Source of the DNA: DATMER01 sp036277235
Lineage (GTDB): Bacteria > Acidobacteriota > Thermoanaerobaculia > Multivoradales > UBA5704
Length of the DNA: 7,550 bases
Assembly (NCBI GenBank): GCA_036277235.1
Contig: DASUNJ010000834.1
Location: 1-7,550, forward strand
Direction: 5' to 3'
Part shown: positions 6,344 through 7,550 of the stretch, piece after piece
How the letters are laid out: each line of letters opens with the position of its first letter
How positions within the stretch are numbered: the stretch's first letter is position 1
Made by a program: the position numbers and the translations under genes
Notes under the pieces: model-generated
Database searches by the model: none
Seen by the model: the letters and a program-made list of their open reading frames with translations, nothing else
What the model was told of the DNA's origin: nothing

Positions 6344-6535
6344 GGCGGCGGCAGGTTCTCGAGCAGCGACGGCTTCAACGGAGTCTGGGCGCAGAGAGGC
6401 GACCTCGTGGTCTTCTCCGTCAACGGCGGCAGCGATCCCTCCTACGCGGGCAGCCTGTCCGACGTGAAGCTCGAAGGCGTGGCCGTGCAGCGCAACGGGA
6501 CGCGGGGCTTCTGGTCCGCGACCCTGCAGCCCTAG
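6260..6535 (+). CDS. Small hypothetical protein, possibly N-terminally truncated
   Basis: The reading frame ends at a TAG at 6533-6535. Hand counting of codons 6290-6532 gives 75 of 81 GC at third positions and 50 of 81 at first positions, a clear plus-strand coding bias. Upstream of about 6290 that bias is lost and reverses. The nominal start is GTG 6260 (91 residues), without a good Shine-Dalgarno. The true N-terminus may be missing, because the frame is open well upstream through sequence that looks coding on the other strand. The product (VFWTVHGGGRFSSSDGFNG, then GDLVVFSVNGG) has alternating hydrophobic residues, many Gly/Ser and no Cys, and looks beta-rich. I do not recognise the family, and no signal peptide is visible in the part that is present. 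Confidence 0.5.
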   Translation: MQPVAPEPIKVKIQWPERTVAEVFWTVHGGGRFSSSDGFNGVWAQRGDLVVFSVNGGSDPSYAGSLSDVKLEGVAVQRNGTRGFWSATLQP

Positions 6536-6540
6536 CCGGA

Positions 6541-6609
6541 AAGGACATCAGGGACGACGAGGACACCAAGGACTCGCGGCCCTGCGTCGTTGTCGTCCTT
6601 GATGTCCTT
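6541..6609. repeat. Long imperfect inverted repeat (24-base arms, 21-base loop)
   Basis: Arm 6541-6564 begins AAGGACATCAGGGACGAC and pairs with arm 6586-6609, which ends GTCCTTGATGTCCTT, at 21 of 24 positions; the mismatches include G-U-capable pairs. The loop is 6565-6585. It starts five bases after the stop of the preceding gene and ends 32 bases before the MaoC start. The arms contain near-tandem AAGGAC/GGAC units. There is no T-run, so it is not a classic intrinsic terminator, though the RNA hairpin could stop or stabilise transcripts. A dispersed palindromic (REP-like) repeat is another option. Confidence 0.7.
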
Positions 6610-6627
6610 GCTGTCGTTCGGACCGGC

Positions 6628-6633
6628 TACAAT
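6628..6633 (+). promoter_or_regulatory. Candidate -10 element (TACAAT) of the MaoC gene, predicting a leaderless mRNA
   Basis: TACAAT (five of six to consensus) ends eight bases before ATG 6642, so transcription should begin at or just before the start codon. No Shine-Dalgarno is present and there is no good -35 at 16-18 bases. The inverted repeat at 6541-6609 lies directly upstream. Confidence 0.5.
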
Positions 6634-6641
6634 CCCCGCCC

Positions 6642-7115
6642 ATGTCCTTGTTCTTCGAAGATTTCCGCCCTGGGGAGACGACGGACACGGGGAGCGTGAC
6701 GGTGACGAGGGAAGAGATCCTGACCTTCGCGCGACAGTTCGACCCGCAGCCGTTCCACGTCGACGAGGAGGCGGCGCGGCGTTCGCCCTACGGCGGGCTC
6801 ATCGCCAGCGGCTGGCACACCGCCGCGCTCTGCATGCGTCTGATCGTCGCCCTGCTCGGACCCGGCTCCGGCAGCCTCGGCTCGCCGGGCGTCGACGAGC
6901 TGCGCTGGCTCAAGCCGGTGCGCCCCGGCGACGAGCTGTCGGTTCGCGTCGAGGTGCTGGAGGCCATCCCCTCGCGCAGCAAGCCGGACCGCGGTCTCGT
7001 CAAGCTCCGTTACACCATGCGCAACCAGAACGGCGAGGACGTCATGACCATGATCGCGCTGGGCCTGGTTCTGCGCCGGTTTTCAGGTCACGCATCGGTC
7101 GAGCCCATTCCTTGA
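6642..7115 (+). CDS. MaoC-like (R)-specific enoyl hydratase/dehydratase
   Basis: The 157-residue protein is a single hot-dog domain of the usual size. The hydratase-2 signature is clear at residues 29-60: FARQFDPQPFHVDEEAA, then SPYGGLIASGWHT. D34 and H39 are the expected catalytic pair that adds or removes water at a 2-enoyl thioester. Later segments VDELRWLKPVRPGDELSVRVEV (about 84-105) match the second conserved block of MaoC proteins. It should act in the cytosol on acyl-CoA or acyl-ACP, in fatty acid degradation, PHA-type monomer supply or dehydration of a hydroxyacyl group; the sequence does not say which. It could serve the ligase/ACP/acyltransferase set about 1.3 kb away, but the two are separated by unrelated genes. 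ATG 6642 is chosen because the MSLFFEDFRPGE start is typical of the family. Confidence 0.9.
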   Translation: MSLFFEDFRPGETTDTGSVTVTREEILTFARQFDPQPFHVDEEAARRSPYGGLIASGWHTAALCMRLIVALLGPGSGSLGSPGVDELRWLKPVRPGDELSVRVEVLEAIPSRSKPDRGLVKLRYTMRNQNGEDVMTMIALGLVLRRFSGHASVEPIP

Positions 7116-7119
7116 AAGC

Positions 7120-7125
7120 TATACT
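7120..7125 (+). promoter_or_regulatory. Candidate -10 element (TATACT) of the methyltransferase-like gene
   Basis: TATACT (five of six to TATAAT) lies five bases after the MaoC stop (7113-7115) and 24 bases before ATG 7150. Its setting, AGCTATACT, resembles the GGCTACAAT before the MaoC gene. A start near 7132 would leave an 18-base leader containing the Shine-Dalgarno. Confidence 0.4.
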
Positions 7126-7133
7126 CCACCACC

Positions 7134-7142
7134 GGAGGAGGG
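7134..7142 (+). promoter_or_regulatory. Strong Shine-Dalgarno GGAGGAGGG, flanked by small inverted repeats
   Basis: AGGAGG at 7136-7141 is eight bases from ATG 7150, which fixes that start. CCACC (7126-7130) and GGTGG (7141-7145) can pair around it, placing most of the Shine-Dalgarno in the loop. A control role for this hairpin is speculative. Confidence 0.7.
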
Positions 7143-7149
7143 TGGCCTT

Positions 7150-7550
7150 ATGGAGTGGGACGTTCCCTATGTGGTATCCCGTTCCCTGACCTTCGAGATC
7201 CTGCGCACGGGCAGGCTCGCTGCAACCAGCTCGATCTCGCGTCCGGCCCAGGACATGGATCTCGATGGCCTGCCGGTGCTGATGGCCTTCGCGGCGGGAA
7301 CCACCCCGCGCGCAGCGCTCGCCGTCCTGCAGGCCGAATGGGAGCTCGACGACGAAGGGTTCGCCACCGTCGTGGCCGCCCTGATCGACCAGGCGTTCCT
7401 CGTGCCGGTCGGAGAGGAGGGCGCGGTTGCGCTCGCCCAGGAGGGCTTCGCCTCGGTTCTGGCGCACCACAACCTCCTCCAGGACACCGTGCGGGTGCTG
7501 GCCTATCAAGCCGCGATCGCCCGCCACAGCCGGGGCTGCTCGGTCGTCGA
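7150..7550 (+). CDS. Probable PqqD/RRE-like winged-helix domain fused to a PRMT-like SAM methyltransferase; 3' end outside window
   Basis: Only the first 133 residues are present. Residues about 38-87 (LDGLPVLMAFAAGTTPRAAL, then LIDQAFLVPVG) have the pattern of a PqqD-type winged helix or RiPP recognition element: a hydrophobic strand, an 'AAGTTPRAAL' turn-helix and a final 'Li..aFLvP'. Residues 98-133 (FASVLAHHNLLQDTVRVL, AYQAAI, then CSVV) match the entry helix of protein arginine methyltransferases, where HxxML.D..R...Y..AI precedes the SAM-binding strand; D112 and R115 are in the right places. The SAM motif itself would fall just past the edge, so the assignment is provisional. The start has a strong Shine-Dalgarno and its own -10. 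If correct, the N-terminal domain may bring a peptide or protein substrate to the methyltransferase. Other class I methyltransferases with a similar entry helix are possible. Confidence 0.6.
   Translation, partial: MEWDVPYVVSRSLTFEILRTGRLAATSSISRPAQDMDLDGLPVLMAFAAGTTPRAALAVLQAEWELDDEGFATVVAALIDQAFLVPVGEEGAVALAQEGFASVLAHHNLLQDTVRVLAYQAAIARHSRGCSVV

Noticed and set aside
7042..7527. Minus-strand frame of 161 codons opposite the methyltransferase-like gene
   Set aside because: The plus strand has a strong Shine-Dalgarno, a -10 element and a PRMT-like entry helix; the minus translation has no recognisable domain.
1..7550. CRISPR array, tRNA/rRNA genes, insertion sequence or integrase
   Set aside because: No regularly spaced repeats, cloverleaf-like segments, rRNA sequence or transposase/integrase motifs were seen on either strand.

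Overview
The window is GC-rich DNA with a strong preference for G or C at third codon positions. It looks like a free-living, Gram-negative-type bacterium. A large secreted cysteine-rich metallopeptidase with Fn3 and Ig-like tails, next to lipid enzymes, would fit Acidobacteriota (Thermoanaerobaculia-like) or myxobacteria. That placement is inference from gene style, not from a marker gene.

Layout. Bases 1-2589 (minus) encode a secreted HEXXH zinc metallopeptidase whose C-terminus runs off the left edge. A 117-base divergent spacer follows. Then comes a compact lipid set: an FAAL-like acyl-AMP ligase on plus (2707-4260), meeting tail to tail a minus-strand operon of a stand-alone acyl carrier protein (5319-5059) and an LpxL/HtrB-like acyltransferase (5062-4235). 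ACP and acyltransferase overlap by four bases (GTGA). Ligase and acyltransferase overlap by 26 bases at their 3' ends. A 78-base divergent spacer leads to an unrecognised membrane-anchored 210-residue protein (5398-6030, plus).

Bases 6031-6535 are odd. Two codon-aligned antisense frames are both open, but the base bias of the codons says that coding is on minus for about 6031-6290 and on plus for about 6290-6535. Neither frame has a convincing start, which suggests a rearranged or decayed locus. A long imperfect inverted repeat (6541-6609) follows. After it come a MaoC-like (R)-hydratase/dehydratase (6642-7115) and the first 133 residues of a protein that looks like a PqqD/RRE-like winged-helix domain fused to a PRMT-like methyltransferase (7150 to the right edge).

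How the genes may work together. The ligase could activate a free fatty acid as acyl-AMP, load it on the small ACP, and the acyltransferase could pass it to an unknown acceptor. The MaoC protein is also a lipid-type enzyme but is not adjacent. Three genes (ligase, ACP, MaoC) have a -10-like hexamer 6-8 bases before the start codon and no clear Shine-Dalgarno, so leaderless transcripts are plausible. The peptidase and methyltransferase genes have strong Shine-Dalgarno sequences. No tRNA, rRNA, CRISPR array, insertion sequence or transposase was seen.
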